Below are positions 22,939 to 35,900 of a stretch of DNA of 64,000 nt, in pieces. The stretch spans positions 13,557,036 to 13,621,035 of the forward strand of contig NC_045140.1 of NCBI RefSeq assembly GCF_008831285.2, read 5' to 3'. The stretch comes from Nymphaea colorata. Its lineage: Eukaryota > Streptophyta > Magnoliopsida > Nymphaeales > Nymphaeaceae. Position numbers and translations under genes: made by a program. The first letter of the stretch is position 1. Every line of letters begins with the position of its first letter. The notes beneath the pieces were generated by a model. That model worked only from the letters and a program-made list of their open reading frames with translations, did not search any database and was not told where the DNA came from.

Positions 22939-23620
22939 GATTAAAATTTTAAAAATTGAAGAATTCAAACTCCTCTCCCTTTTTCATTTGCCCATGAGGT
23001 CCAGTACAGTTTTTAAACTTTAAGCAATAGTTTATTATGTTTTCAAAAAAACATATTCCAATCTCACATGTTTGAATGCAGATATTATAGTTCAACGCAT
23101 GTCCTTTATGATAAATTATTTTTAATTTTTTAATTATTATTTTTTTTCAAATTCCTTATTTATTGTTCATAATCAAATTTTTAAGTTTTACTTGAAGTGC
23201 TATGAGGTAGAAATCAAGAACCTGTCCATTCCCAGCATGACTTCAACGTCTGAAAACATGATTCATCCCCTGTGACGTAACCCGTTGAGGTCACGCTTGT
23301 GACGGATCGGTCACTAATTTCTAATAAATGTCATTAATTAGTGATCAATTAATAAATATGTGCGTTGTGCAGTGGGGAGCTAACTATTGCAGTTTATCAT
23401 TTTATTATGAATTTTCCATCCAAAGTTTAGCATATAAAAGTCTTCATACATGACTGGTCGTTTCCAGGCAACCATGCACCCGTTTCCAGGCAACAAGGTT
23501 AACGTGATGGTTGCGGCCTCAAGTTGGGTATTTGCTTAACGGGCTTTCGCCTGAACCGACAGAGCTAACTAGCAGCCTCTTTTATTTTGATGGCTAATTT
23601 AATCAATTATCGAGTTTTTT

Positions 23621-23797
23621 GGGGTAGAGTTAAAATTTTTTCATGAAAAGGGCTGAATTATACTTTCAAGATTTGATAGGGATCAAAATATCATTTTTCA
23701 AAATAAGACAAATGAAATTTTTAAAAATTTACATATAAATTTTTTTATTTTTTTATTTTTGAGTGGTGTTGGGTCCTTGCTGCCTTGGCTCCACCCC
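23621..23797 (+). mobile_element. Small inverted-repeat element (MITE-like), copy A
   Basis: The 177-base segment begins GGGGTAGAGTTAAAATTTTTTCATGA and ends GGCTCCACCCC. The end is the reverse complement of the GGGGTGGAGCC that starts copy B at 26772. The interior is T/A-rich with TTTTTCAAAAT and AATTTACATRTAAA, shared with copy B in the same order. No clear target duplication was found. Confidence 0.7.
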
Positions 23798-26771
23798 TCG
23801 CACCAATGAAAATCGGATTTGACAAACTTAAGATAAACCTTTCGGATGAAATGAAATCAAAGAGGCAACTTTTTTCCTTTATGAATCATTTGATTACTCC
23901 GTATTGAAAATCCATGGATCTGCTGTAGAATGACATGACATGCTTTTGCTTATGTTGCAAAAGATCCGTGATAAAATCAATGGTTCATCAAACTATTTAA
24001 ATTTTTTTATTTTACTTCATTTTATTGAGAAAAAGGTTTGATTCAAGATGGAAGGGGAGGGTCGAATCTTAAATCCATGGTTTTCAAATCACAGTTATCT
24101 TAAATTTGAGGCTATCAAAACCTCTTAAATGATTGTATAAATATCTCTAAGAAGGTCAACATAGCAGACACTTTGAATGTTGGTAGGTAGCCAATTTTCT
24201 ATTCAAATTTTAAAAAGTAATTTTTTTGTGCTTCAAAAAAGAAAACAATGCCACTAGGTGAATTATAGCGAAAACGTCACCCTGAAACACTCAAAAGATG
24301 CCATCAAGACTAAGAGAAAAATGTGAAAGGCTTTACTAGCTAATTTGCCACATTTATTTCAAAGTTTTTTTTTCGTTAAAAATACATATTTTCTTAAGGC
24401 TTTTCTTGTGTTGATAATTTAGGGAAAATATTTAATACATTGGAGTAAAAATATTTAATACATTGGAGTAAATCGAATTCAAATTTGAATTTGATCGGAT
24501 ATCATTTCTTAAATCTGAATCTGATCTGATTTGTTGGGAATGGTTTGATCTGATATCCAATCCCAATAAGATATGTTGGCATTTTTATCAATGCAACTTT
24601 CCTCGAAAAATTGAAAGGAAGGTTTTTAGATCTCACTCTAGTTGTGAGGTTGAAGTGAAAATTGAAAACTTATGAAAATCAAAGTTGAGGATTCTAACAC
24701 AAGTTTCCACCTTGTGATTCCTTAAACAATTATTTTCTAAAAAAAATCATAAATTTGAGCAATATTGTCCTCATCATAGCAAAAAAAAAAAGACTCCACC
24801 AAGAAGTTTTGAATGCGGGTTGTTTTGGACCTCATACAATTCAAACAGTCATGAGCAGTTCTTAGGTGCAAAAGAATACCATAAACCCTAAGAAGTAGAA
24901 GTCCATAACTTGTATAAAATTTGAATTTGGACCAACCTATATATACTAGAAATTGAATTCAATTGAAACTTGGTGCATCCCAAAATCTAAAACCCTAAAT
25001 CAAAATTTGAGAAAAAACTAACATGCCCATATTCATGTGGTATGAGGAAATCATCCATAAGTTTGAGTCGCTTTCTTTTACATACCATTTTTTTTTGGTA
25101 ATGTAGGCAGTTCTATGTAATATGTGCAAATTGAAGGTCATGTTTGGATGACACCCTCAAATTGGGTTCTGAGAGGCAAAACGTTGTTTTCTTTCCTTTT
25201 AAAAGTTGAACAAATTTTCTCTCACTTAGATAATGAGATACTCATTTTGTTCACCCAAAATACTCATATCTTAATACTTTGACAGTAATGAGTTTGATAA
25301 TAATCCAAATGTTATTATTTTTAGATTATTTACTTAAAAGCAGACCCTGTACCCTAAAGGATGAAAGACTGAGTAGGGGTTTTGGCATTAAGTTAAGCAC
25401 GGGCTCTCCTCCACTCACCCGAAAATCCCAACATTTTGCTCCTTAGGCCCAAGGTTCTCATTGGTTTGGTTAAGCCTCTATATCGGCGATGTCCCATGAG
25501 TGTTTTATGCAAATCCAATACGATTTTGAGATACATGACTCCAAGTTTTCAGTCATAAAACAATATTCAGTAAAAAAATATTGTCATACAAATTATGCAT
25601 TTGTGACTTGTATAATCTGATTAATCTTCTTAAAAGCTAGTTCAATTTTGTGCAATTTTTACTTAATTCAGCTGACATGAAATTGAATCTGACCTTACCA
25701 AATTCTCATTTTACTTGAACACTCTTGAATGTCATTCGTCAACAAGTTTATTTATAGCAGGACGAGTGTCATGTCTCGTTCAATCACTCACCAAAACTCG
25801 ACTCAAGCTCGAAGAACTCGAGTTCAAATGTGTGCTCAAAATGTTAAATGGTTTGAGTTGTAAGAACTCAACTCGTTTGAACTCTACTAAGCTTAAGTAT
25901 ATAATGAATGCTGGAATATAATGAGAGAAAAAGTCAAATAGATTAACAAGTCAAGCTCGAGCTTGACGTTTGCGAGTGCTCGACTCAGGTCATGAGTAGC
26001 TTTTAACATATGCCCATGGAAATTGAACTAATGTCAGGTCAACATGAGCATTTTATCTTTACTCCAACTATTTGGCAGTTAGGGGAGAGAAAAAACCACC
26101 TTTTTGACTTTACCAAACAATTGTGGCCCAATCTACTATCCCAAATCCATTATCTATTGTAATATAAAAGAAACCAATATTTTTTCCCCTCTCCTCTGAT
26201 TTGCACGATCTTGCTAGGGATAAGATGATGGGGCCATGGAAGATCCATGCAAGATCCTCTGGCAGTCCATTGCAGCTGCATGCTGATCATCCACATTCAA
26301 GTAGATCTATTTGAGTATGAAACCTAATTTAGTACCATTAAGTTTTCAAGCTTTTTTATATTCATCAATATAATGTATACGAGGGTCATATACATTTTAG
26401 GCGAGCGAAAAGATTAATCATACTGTCTAGGTGAGAGTCGAAGCCCTTCTTTCTCTTGCCTTTATGGTTTGTTTGACAGTAAGGATACTTTGTGGGTGTT
26501 ATATGAATCTATATAAGAAATTGTGGTAGATTCATCTGACATTAGAATTATTGTTTTATAAACACACTGCAAGCTTTGAGGACACTCATAAAGTGTCTAT
26601 GCTGCCAAACTATTTCATAGGATTCAGAGTTGCACTTAGAAATATCTTTAAGTACTTCAACATGCATGTATGACCTATCTCCCTTATTATATTGAAACAT
26701 AGCCTCCTACAAGTGAACAAGAAAGATGCCGCATAGCGCGCCTCAAGTTCAAGTAGTTTTGCTGGAACTCT
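23798..26771. other. AT-rich intergenic DNA
   Basis: No gene supported. It contains a 23-base-period tandem duplication (AAAATATTTAATACATTGGAGT) at 24425-24470 and a CTCGA-rich repeat tract at about 25770-26000. Confidence 0.4.
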
Positions 26772-26932
26772 GGGGTGGAGCCAAAATTTTTTCATGAGGC
26801 GGGCTGAATTAAAGTTTTTAATTTTTGACTAGGGCATAAATAATTTTTCAAAATTTTTATATAAAACAAGTGATTTTTTTAATTTACATGTAAAATAAAA
26901 AAAAAAATTTGAGGTGGGTTCAGCTCCGCCCC
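26772..26932 (+). mobile_element. Small inverted-repeat element (MITE-like), copy B
   Basis: A 161-base segment with terminal inverted repeats GGGGTGGAGC and (A)GCTCCGCCCC and an AT-rich interior homologous to copy A at 23621-23797 (GGGCTGAATTA near the left end, AATTTACATGTAAAATA near the right end). Two same-orientation copies 3 kb apart support a real short element and not chance. No coding capacity. Confidence 0.75.
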
Positions 26933-28328
26933 GAAATGACAAAGCACTTGCCTCAAACAGTTTGTAATATTTTGAATGGAAAGATGACTATGTGACATTT
27001 GTACAAAGTAAACAACATTTAATTCACTTTGTATGAACATTTTTTTTCAAGATTTTATGAGGGCATGATTTTATCTTTACTCGTAAATTCGTTTCCATAT
27101 ATTGACTTGATTAAAGTTTGTCAAACTCCATTAAGGCTAGAGCTCGATTCTGCAGTTACATATTGAGATCGAACTCAACTTGATTATTTGAACGAGCCAA
27201 CTTATGAACTTGAACTCGACTCATTAAACAAATAACTCGGCTGGAACTCATTAAACAAATGACTCGGCTCGAACTGGTTCACTAACCGAGTTAACTAGTT
27301 CACTAACCGATCGGAATCGAAGATTTTCTAACTATAAAAAAGATAGTGGCTACGAAGCCTATCGAGTCTACTAACGGCGCTGCACCATGATAATCCGAAC
27401 TTTGGTGGCCTGAAAAGCAATGTAAAGAGGGATAGTTTTTATAATTTTCGAAATAAGTTTCCTTGGAAAATAAAATTGCCCATTAGGGCTTTCTCTTCCA
27501 GCCCGCGACCATCAACCTTCTGGCGACACCTGGACCTTCTCATCCAGCCAAATAGGTAAGCTTCCACTCCCAGTCTCTCTCCTCTCCCTCTCCCTCTCGC
27601 CGCCATCTCTCTCGATTCTCCGACCTTCTTCCTTTCTTCTCTTCTCCATTTCTCAATTTCGCACTCTCCTTTTCGTTCCTTTCTCGAAGCCGTGCAGCGG
27701 GTGCCACCAGCTCCAGCGACGAGGTCTCCGACCTTCTCAGCCGGGTGAAAAGGTGATGACCTCCTTTTACTCTCTCTGTCTCTCCATCCACGCCTCGCTC
27801 TCTCAATACCTCTTTCAATCGGTTTAGGGTTTCAATTGGCACAACGTTTAATTTTGATCGGTTTTGGGCGTTTCTCTATGAACTCTTTTTCTTGATCCAT
27901 ATCAGTGCGTAAGAAACGAATTTTAATCATGATTGTATTTTCAAGAAACATGATTTATAAGTATCCATGTGATTATATTGGATTAAACTATTGTTTTTAG
28001 TTTAAGACGATCAAGGCACCCACTCACCTATGAATAAAAAATAATAATTATATCAGTAGGGAATATGTTTCTACAAACGTAAACATGAGAGTCATTTTTA
28101 ATGAAGTGGCTATCAGATTATTGTTGTGTTTCATACGGCGAATATTTTGACGAAACATGCCCTTTTGGTTTTACAGACATTTCCTGAATATCTCTAGCCG
28201 AGGCGGCTCGTGGATGGAGAGCCATTCCTGAAGGCTGAGTAAATTACGTTGTTGCTCTTGGATTTACTGGAGGTGGAGGAGGACGAAGAGGAGGGGAAGA
28301 GATTGCTTGAAGTGGGGCAGGAGGGTGG
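26933..28328. other. Intergenic DNA and probable leader of the CDKC-like gene
   Basis: 27120-27310 is a CTCGA-rich repeat tract with short tandem units (ACTCATTAAACAAATRACTCGGCT). 27480-27840 is C/T-rich (CTCTCCCTCTCCCTCTCGCC), typical of a plant 5' UTR, with a possible intron start at GTAAG after CAAATAG (27551). No coding region was identified before the CDKC-type exon. Confidence 0.4.
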
Positions 28329-30480
28329 GAGGCAGCGGCCACACCCGGGCAGCTGAACCTCGATGAGTCTCCCTCGTGGGGATCGCGGAGCGTCGATTGC
28401 TTCGAGAAGCTCGAGCAGATCGGTGAGGGCACCTATGGGTAATTTGGAGAGCCACTTTCTCTTCTCTTTTTCAATGATGATTTCTTGCTTTCATTTCCTA
28501 TGTTTTGCAGCGATTTGAGCAATCAGTGACACTGGGTGGTCTCTTTTTTGGTGTTCAACTGTGTGGGTTTGGTTTTTTCAAAATGTCTTGGCCAATTGCC
28601 TAAAGTTGGGTTGGGGTTACTTGCTTCTCCTTCGAGGTCTTCAAGAGGCTTTTCACGGCTTTCTTTCTCTGGGTTGATCAACTGTTTATGTTTCTATGTT
28701 TCCCTTTTGGACTGGCTATTAGGGGTTTAGTAGATATTTACACAAAGAATTTTCTGTTAATGTGCAAAGAGATTTCTGTTCGGTGCTATGCGTTGGTGAT
28801 CTGCTTCTTGATTTCACACCGTATGAATTGTAACTGAGAGTATGACCATGGGATAACCAGGGTTAGGATATTCCATATGGTCGCATATATGTTCATAGTA
28901 ACAAAATGGCTGCATTTTCAGTAGCACATAGACGCAGGCATCACATAGTTTTTCACAGCCAATAAGAATTCACTGTTAGATGCACGGGATATAGGCATAT
29001 CAAATTAACATAGAAAATTTTAATGGATAAAATGGGCATCCATTTTTATTTACAAGCGGTCAACCGTTAATCAATAAAATAGGGTCCTGACCCTTGACGT
29101 ACTATAATGAAGACATCGTAAAAGCTGCGGATTTACACAATGAAAGTTCCATTTGCCCGCTAGAAGGGCATTATTTAACATGTAGTTTTTACTAGCTAGA
29201 AGGGGCTCTCAGTAACACTAAAGTTCTTCATTATTAGGAGGAATTGCAGACATGCTTGCGTGTGCTTGAGACATAGATATGTGGTATCCCTCTCAATATT
29301 CTACCAAAAAGTGCTATAACTTTTTAGGCCTACATCTGCTCCTGACTGAACTGCTTAAACTTTGAGCTTCTTTCTACCAGAAGGTATAATAAATTCAAGG
29401 AAACTACTTTCATGTTGGGACCAATGGATATGTTCCTTCAGACTTCCAGTTTGAGCCGACAGTATTGAGTCATACTGGTCCAAAAATTTGTGTTTATATT
29501 TCTTTATCATATTTTTGAGCTTGTCAGGAGCACAAAATAAACCCATATTCACCTGCTGTTATTGAGGCATAGGGCTATTTTTGGTTCTTAATTGTGCTTG
29601 TGTTTCCACTGTACAGTGTAAGTCTGTGAAATTGTTAACTGAGATTTTCTGATATTATTTTTCTTTCTTCAATCTTCAATAACCTCCTATTTATGTGCTA
29701 TCTTTTGGCTAGTTTCTTCTTAAGCTGCCAAAATGCAGATGGAGGCACTTAGATAAACTGGAGAAGCACACCCGTATGCAAACACATATGCACTAATATA
29801 CACAAATAAATGAAAACAAGTAGAACTAATGATATTGTTCTGTGTTCTGGAATTGTCTCTAGCGATTGTTAATTCTTTTAATTCTCAAACTGATTCTTTT
29901 CATTGTTCTTGGAAGTGCAGTCAAGTGTACATGGCCAGGGAGATGAAAACAGGCGAGGTTGTTGCTTTGAAAAAGATACGCATGGACAATGAGAGAGAAG
30001 TAGTATGCCCATTAGCTACTTTACTATCTAATAGGACATGTTAACATGATGGATGCATTTTATTTAGTTTTGACTTTTTTTGTTACAATTGCAGTTTCCT
30101 ATAACCACTATACGTAAAATCAAAATTTTAAAGAAACTGCATCATGAGAACATCATTTAGTTAAAAGACATCTCCAGGTTCTATTTCTTCAATAAGGTAT
30201 TCTTCAATTGTGATGACTTTAGTTGGTCATTGATCTTATATTCTCTATAGCTAATTACCAGGACCTGAAAAAGATGAACACGGATGGCCAGGTATTTCTT
30301 AGTGCATTTAAAATTCCATTATCATATTTTTTCCTTTATCTGTTACGTTTTGAAACATTAATTTTTGTGCAGATGGCAATAAATACAAGAGAAGCATTTA
30401 TATGGTATTTGAATACATGGACCATGATTTGACTGGGTTATCAGATAGACCTGGAACGCGGTTTACAGTTCCCCAGATAA
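28329..30480 (+). pseudogene. CDKC: CDKC-type cyclin-dependent kinase, 5' exons only (broken)
   Basis: Exons 28332-28438, 29921-29999, 30095-30177, ~30261-30291 and 30373-30480 follow the order of plant CDKC (P-TEFb-like kinase that phosphorylates RNA polymerase II). Visible are APSW-like SPSWGSRSVDCFEKLEQ, the glycine loop IGEGTYGQVYMARE, the VALKK lysine, and EYMDHDLTGLSDRPGTRFTV. Lesions: the codon where ATG is expected (before AAATPGQLN) reads GAG at 28329-28331, with an in-frame TGA further upstream; the PITAIRE helix reads PITTIRK; and a TAG at 30158-30160 replaces a residue after HHENII. The Gly opening exon 3 is missing, and the last exon runs into GGC instead of a GT donor. The exons for the catalytic HRD and DFG motifs are absent. 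The two C-terminal exons lie 31 kb away at 61693-62365. Confidence 0.88.
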
Positions 30481-30597
30481 GGGCAAACTTTTCTTTAGCT
30501 TAAGAAATTCATTTTAACACACTTAATTGTGGTCAGTACCTCAATTGAATATATTCTTATTTATATGAATTCTTCTCACAGTTGGTGTTTTCTACAG

Positions 30598-30722
30598 TTG
30601 CAAAGAACGATACGTTGGTAGACACTTTAAAGGAATGCGATGATGGAGCCCTCCGTGAACTGATTAAGGGGGACATATCTGCTGGCTTTTTTGAGAAAGT
30701 TCTTGAACCGAAGTGCGGTTAG
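30598..30722 (+). other. Possible orphan terminal exon, unknown product
   Basis: After a good acceptor (TTTTCTACAG) there is a 40-codon open frame ending in TAG, with ordinary protein composition (KNDTLVDTLKECDDGALREL, then a Phe-Phe-Glu-Lys segment and PKCG). It does not match the CDKC middle region that should follow here, and I do not recognise the family. It may be a real 3' exon of an unknown gene or a chance frame. Confidence 0.25.
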
Positions 30723-31213
30723 GATCTTGAGGTCTAGCAGGAGGACTGCTTGGTGGACTATCACAATGGAGGGGCTTGCGTTTCAACTTCGTGGTTGTCT
30801 CTACGCTGAAAAAGCGAAATAAAGAAAGAGATCAGGAGCGTAGAACTGCACTATAAGAGTTGCTATTTCCACTTTTTTGGCTCTAGGCTTCTGAGATCTC
30901 CGAGTTGCTATGGTCTCTCCCATATGCTTTCGAAAAGTTTACAGAGTGGTTCCCATCTGTTAACCATTGGATGCCTAACTTTTGAACCTTTTACAATTCA
31001 TTTTTGGGGTAATAAATCATTTTTTCTTATAAGAAAAAGAACGCTGTAATTCTTGTTACAAAAAATTATACCCTTTAGTTTCAATTCTTTTTTTCTCAAC
31101 GCATGTTCTCCTCTTAGCATTTACTGTCCATCGCCCCCATCACTAATGGAGTTCCATAGTTTGGGGTTGCTACCATCATTTCAAAATTCACCTGATGCTT
31201 TTCATTCACAGCA

Positions 31214-31214
<1 letters not shown>

Positions 31215-31270
<56 letters not shown>

Positions 31271-31292
31271 AGACGTTGTGTGTGTGTGTGTG
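31215..31292. repeat. (TC)n and (TG)n microsatellites
   Basis: A nearly pure TC run (31215-31270, one CC interruption) is followed by a TG run (about 31276-31292). Confidence 0.95.
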
Positions 31293-32780
31293 GGTCTTAG
31301 TGCTTTTCTCTTGAAGATATATGTTGTGCATAAATCATGGCCATAAAGATTCTACTGCAAAGGGTGGAGAAGCTGGGGCTTGACAACATGTTCTTTTTTT
31401 TTTTTCCTTTTCATTTCTTTGTTCTTTCTTTCCTTTAAAAAGTGTTTGACAGCTATCAAGCACTGTTCACTGTTAGAGATATGCAAAAGGAATTTCAGCC
31501 TACAACGTGAAGCATGAAAATAGTTAAACTTCACAAATCATCAACGGCATCGTATATCCGATGATAATTCTGGAATCTAGAGGTATTCCTCATTTATGGT
31601 TCTCCCGTTGACATATGCACAGCCCGTGGAGAAACCGTAACGAAGGAATCAAGTTTTCTGAAATCAGTTTCTTGGGTCCGTGATATTCTTGATGGAGCAC
31701 TACAGCTTTAAGTTTGCTAATTGATGGAATCAAATTGTTTCCAAGTCATTCATTTTTTTCCCCAGAAATGCCAAATGGGAAGTCTGATTCATCAATTTTT
31801 AAGTTCCAAATTTCCTAATTCTGATGGTTGTAAGGTTGTCTGGCTTGTAAAATTTAAAATACCAAGGACGCCCTAGTGTTCAAGCTGACAGTGCCCAAAC
31901 TCTAATGTATTTCTGGACTTGGTTGTCCTTTCTTTTTCTTCATGATTTTTTCAGAGTTGGGATGAACATATTAGTTTGAAATCTATCAACTTATTTGGGC
32001 GTTGGTTCTTTTCCTTTTGGTTAGCATTCATATTCTCTCGAAGCTTCTGCTGTTAATCAATTTTTTTTTTCTTGGTCATTTTTACGGCTGTTTGAATATG
32101 TGCAATTGTATTTTAAAAGTCTCGCACACGAGTTATCTTCTGCAAAATTCCGGAGTGAGCCGGCAAGACTCACTGCCCCGTTCAAAGCTCCCACCCAACC
32201 CGTCTTGCAGTTGTTTGTCTTCCGTTACTTCAAAATATCCAAAGATTGCCCTAAAACATTGTCGCTAACTGTGCATGGCATGGCTTATTTGAATCTAATT
32301 TAAAGGGAGAAACAACCTTTTGAATTTTTTTTTAAGATTCAAAAGAATTCCAAGCTAATCTGGGAAAGAAATTTGAAGAAAGAAGAACTTGCTATGAGTT
32401 ATTGTAGAATTAACTATGATGAGAATACCCAATTAATTTTGTGAAGAGATTGAAAACAAGACTTGGGAATTTGAGAGAGAAAATTTGGGTTTTCAGGTCT
32501 GGATCCTCATCGTTAGACCTGAAAAAGTAAAGAATGAAGATCAATTTTGGCCTTCATATTTGAGTCTTCATCATTACGTATAATATGAGGAACTTTGAAA
32601 TAGATCTGGAAGATGGTTTTGAAAACATCACTTGAAATGAGTTTTAATGATTTCATTTAAGGATTTCCTTTTGAGATAAGAATTTATATTGAAGGTTGCT
32701 TTGAATGTTTAGCAAACATGAACCACTTTAAAAATTGGAATATGCTTCCATGAAGGTTAAAAAATGGCACACTTCAAAAT
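31293..32780. other. Intergenic DNA before copia copy 2
   Basis: T-rich sequence with short frames only. The second half (32300-32760) is purine-rich and lacks any LTR or primer site, showing that copy 2 has no 5' LTR. Confidence 0.4.
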
Positions 32781-32944
32781 ATTGCTCCAGCGTCGCTCGA
32801 CCAGGCTCCAGCGCCGTCCGACCAGATCCCAGCGTCTCTGCATCATCTACTGCCCTCTAAGCCGCCTGACTTGATCCTTGCTATTGGTGACTCTAAGGTG
32901 TGTTGTTCTCAGGGGTTGCAGTCAGCAGTGGGTAGTTGGTGATC

Positions 32945-35900
32945 ATGGCCGACTCGTCTTCCTCCTCCACAGTCCATACCGATCAGCCTGATGTTGGGAC
33001 CGTGAGAACTGATAATGTACCGGTTCAAGTTACTACCATTCGACTAACCAAGGAGAATTATCTACGATGGTCTGCTGCAATTACTATGGGGATCGCTGGT
33101 CGAGGACGAATTGCCTATGTGAATGGTAGAAAGGTCGAACCTGCTATGGATAGTATGGCTTGGGATACATGGTTTCTTGAGGACAACCAGGTAAAAACTT
33201 GGATTGTTAATTTAGTGTCTTCAGATATTCAACCCCTTATTCTTCGTAAGAAGACTGCAAGGGATATGTGGATTATTTTGGAGCAGATATATGGTCAAAA
33301 GAAAAGAAAAGTTCGTGTATATCAACTAATGAAGGACGTGTATGCTCTGCAACAAGGGGATCTCTCGGTCGCAGATTTCTACGCAACATTAAAATCTAAG
33401 TGGGAGGATCTTGACTACCATTCTGACCTTACATGGAGTTCTCCTCAAGACCAGATGCAGTATATGGCCAAGGAGTGGGAGAATAGGGTATTCCTTTTCT
33501 TAGCTGGACTGAACGATGAGTTTGAAAATATAAGGAGTCAGATTCTTAACTTTGAGGAATCCTTCAGTATTGAAGATGTTTATTCTCGTGTTGAAGCTGA
33601 AGAGCAGAGGAGACTGATCACAAGTGGGAGAAAGGAGGATCCCATGTCTCACAATGAACGGTCTGCCTTCGTTAGCCGTGTCTCTGTGGGAACTAACCGT
33701 TCTTCCCGTAAATGTACTCACTGCAAGAAACTTGGTCATACTGTGGACTTTTGTTGGGACCTGCATCCAGAGAAGAAGAATAGTAGGGGGCGGCCATCTA
33801 GTGGGAAGAAGCCTATTTCGAATGCAACGAATCCTAGTGATGGTAAAGTTTTTATTTCTGCAGAACAGATTCGTGAGTTGCGTGCATATTTGGGCTAGAT
33901 TGATGTTGGTTAGGCAGACACGTCAGATGAGGTGAAGGTCAATCAGGCACTGGCTGTTTCAGGTGAACAAGGTACTTCTTCCATGGGAGAGTGGATTGTT
34001 GATAGCGGTGCCACTCATCACATGACTGGCAACCCCAAACTCTTTCATGACTACAAGCTATCATCGGGGAAGGAACGTGTGTCCTTTGCCGATGGCTCAT
34101 TTACCTCTGTGGCAGGAAAAGGGAGTCTTTCTTTGTTGAACAATTTTTTAGTGCATGGTGCATTGCATGTTCCCCATCTTCCCTTAAATCTTTTATCTGT
34201 GAGCAAGATTACCAAGGAACTCAACCGTGAACTTATATTTTCTGAAAAACGTTGTGTTTTGCAGGACTTGGTGACAGGGAAGAAGATTGGGATTGGTTCG
34301 GTGTCTGATGGGTTATATTGGCTTCCTATATGCGTTGCCACAACCCTTATGTCAGCAGTCAGCAGGACAGAGAAGAAGAAGGAAGAGTGTCGTCAGTTAT
34401 TTTTATATTGGCATGAACGCCTTGGTCATCTCCCTTTTGGGATTTTGAAACAATTGTTTCCTGAATTATGTTCCAGTTTAAACATTTTCATGTTATCTTG
34501 TGATGTGTGTCAGTTTGCGAAGCATGTTAGAGCTTCGTATCCAATTTCAAATAGTCGTGCTAATAAAACTTTCTCCTTGATTCATTCTGATGTGTGGGGG
34601 CCTTCAGACATTCATTCTCGTGGTGGTTTTCAGTACTTTATGACTTTCATAGATGACTATTCCAGATGTACTTTTGTTTATCTATTGAAAGACCGTAGCG
34701 AAGTGCCTCATATTATAGAAACCTTCATCCTCCTAGTGGAAAACCAGTATGGTGAGTCTGTCAAGACATTCCGGTCGGATAATGCTCGTGAGTATATGTG
34801 TCTCACTGTCGAGGAATTCCTTCGAAAAAGGGGGATTGTTCATGAGACATCATGTAGTTATACTCCTCCTCAAAATGGAGTTGCTGAGAGAAAAAACCGT
34901 CAGTTACTAAATGTCACCAGAGCTTTACTGTTTCAAAGGAATCTTCCAAAATATTATTGGGGAGATGCAGTTATTACTAGTGCCTATTTGATTAATCGCA
35001 TGCCTAGTCGAGTGCTAAATGGACATACACCTTACTCCATGTTTCCAGGGAGTAGCCGACCTTTCCACCTCCCTCATCGGGTCTTTGGATGTGTGTGTTT
35101 CATTCATAATCACAGCCCGAATGTAAAAAAACTTGACCCCAAATCAATTAAGGGAATATTTCTTGGGTATTCTCATACTCAAAAGGGGTATAAATGTCTA
35201 GATCCCACCACTGGTCGTATTCACATTACCAAGGATGTCACATTCTTAGAACATGTCTCTTATTTTGGTGAGAATTCTCTTCAGGGGGAGAAGTCAATGT
35301 CTAAGAAAGAGTATTCTCCAAGTCAGGACATTCAGTTTACAGATTTTCTAGATTACAGGCGTGAAGAGAATCCATCCATCGATGTGCTTGGAAAAGAAGA
35401 AGATGGGATGTCTATTGAGGTACATGAACATGGAAAGGAGAAAGAATGCAATCGTCTGTTCGGGCAGGTGTATTCTATGAGGAGAGTTTGTACTGACAAG
35501 GTGATTGATAGTGAGAAGCCCACTCCAAATCCCAATCCTACTTCTTCCTTGGATGACCCAAGTCATGCTCAGAAGCAACCTGTTGAGAGAGAAAGTCAGA
35601 CAGAAAATGAAAAGGAGGATCTTCCCATTGCCCTGAGAAAGGGTGTGAGGTCATGTACCCAACACCCTATTGGTAACTTTGTATCTTATTCTAGATTGAG
35701 CACTGACTACAAATGTTTTGTATAATCCTTGTCTGTGGCTGTGATTCCCAGGAATGTTACAGAGGCTCAGAATGACCCCAAGTGGACTCATGCTATGCAA
35801 GAAGAGATAGAGGCCTTAGACACAAATCAGACATGGAAAGTGGAAGAGATTCCTGAAGCGGCTCATTTGGTAGGGTCAAAGTGGGTCTATACCATTAAGT

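Larger units (their letters stand above)
21211..23620. other. AT-rich intergenic DNA
   Basis: No gene supported. It holds two (TA)n microsatellites and the first tract of a CTCGA-rich dispersed repeat (about 21540-21870). A GGTTCAGATCC word near 21478, one base off a tRNA B-box, hints at a SINE but has no matching A-box. A GTTTCCAGGCAAC direct repeat lies at about 23460 and 23482. Confidence 0.4.
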
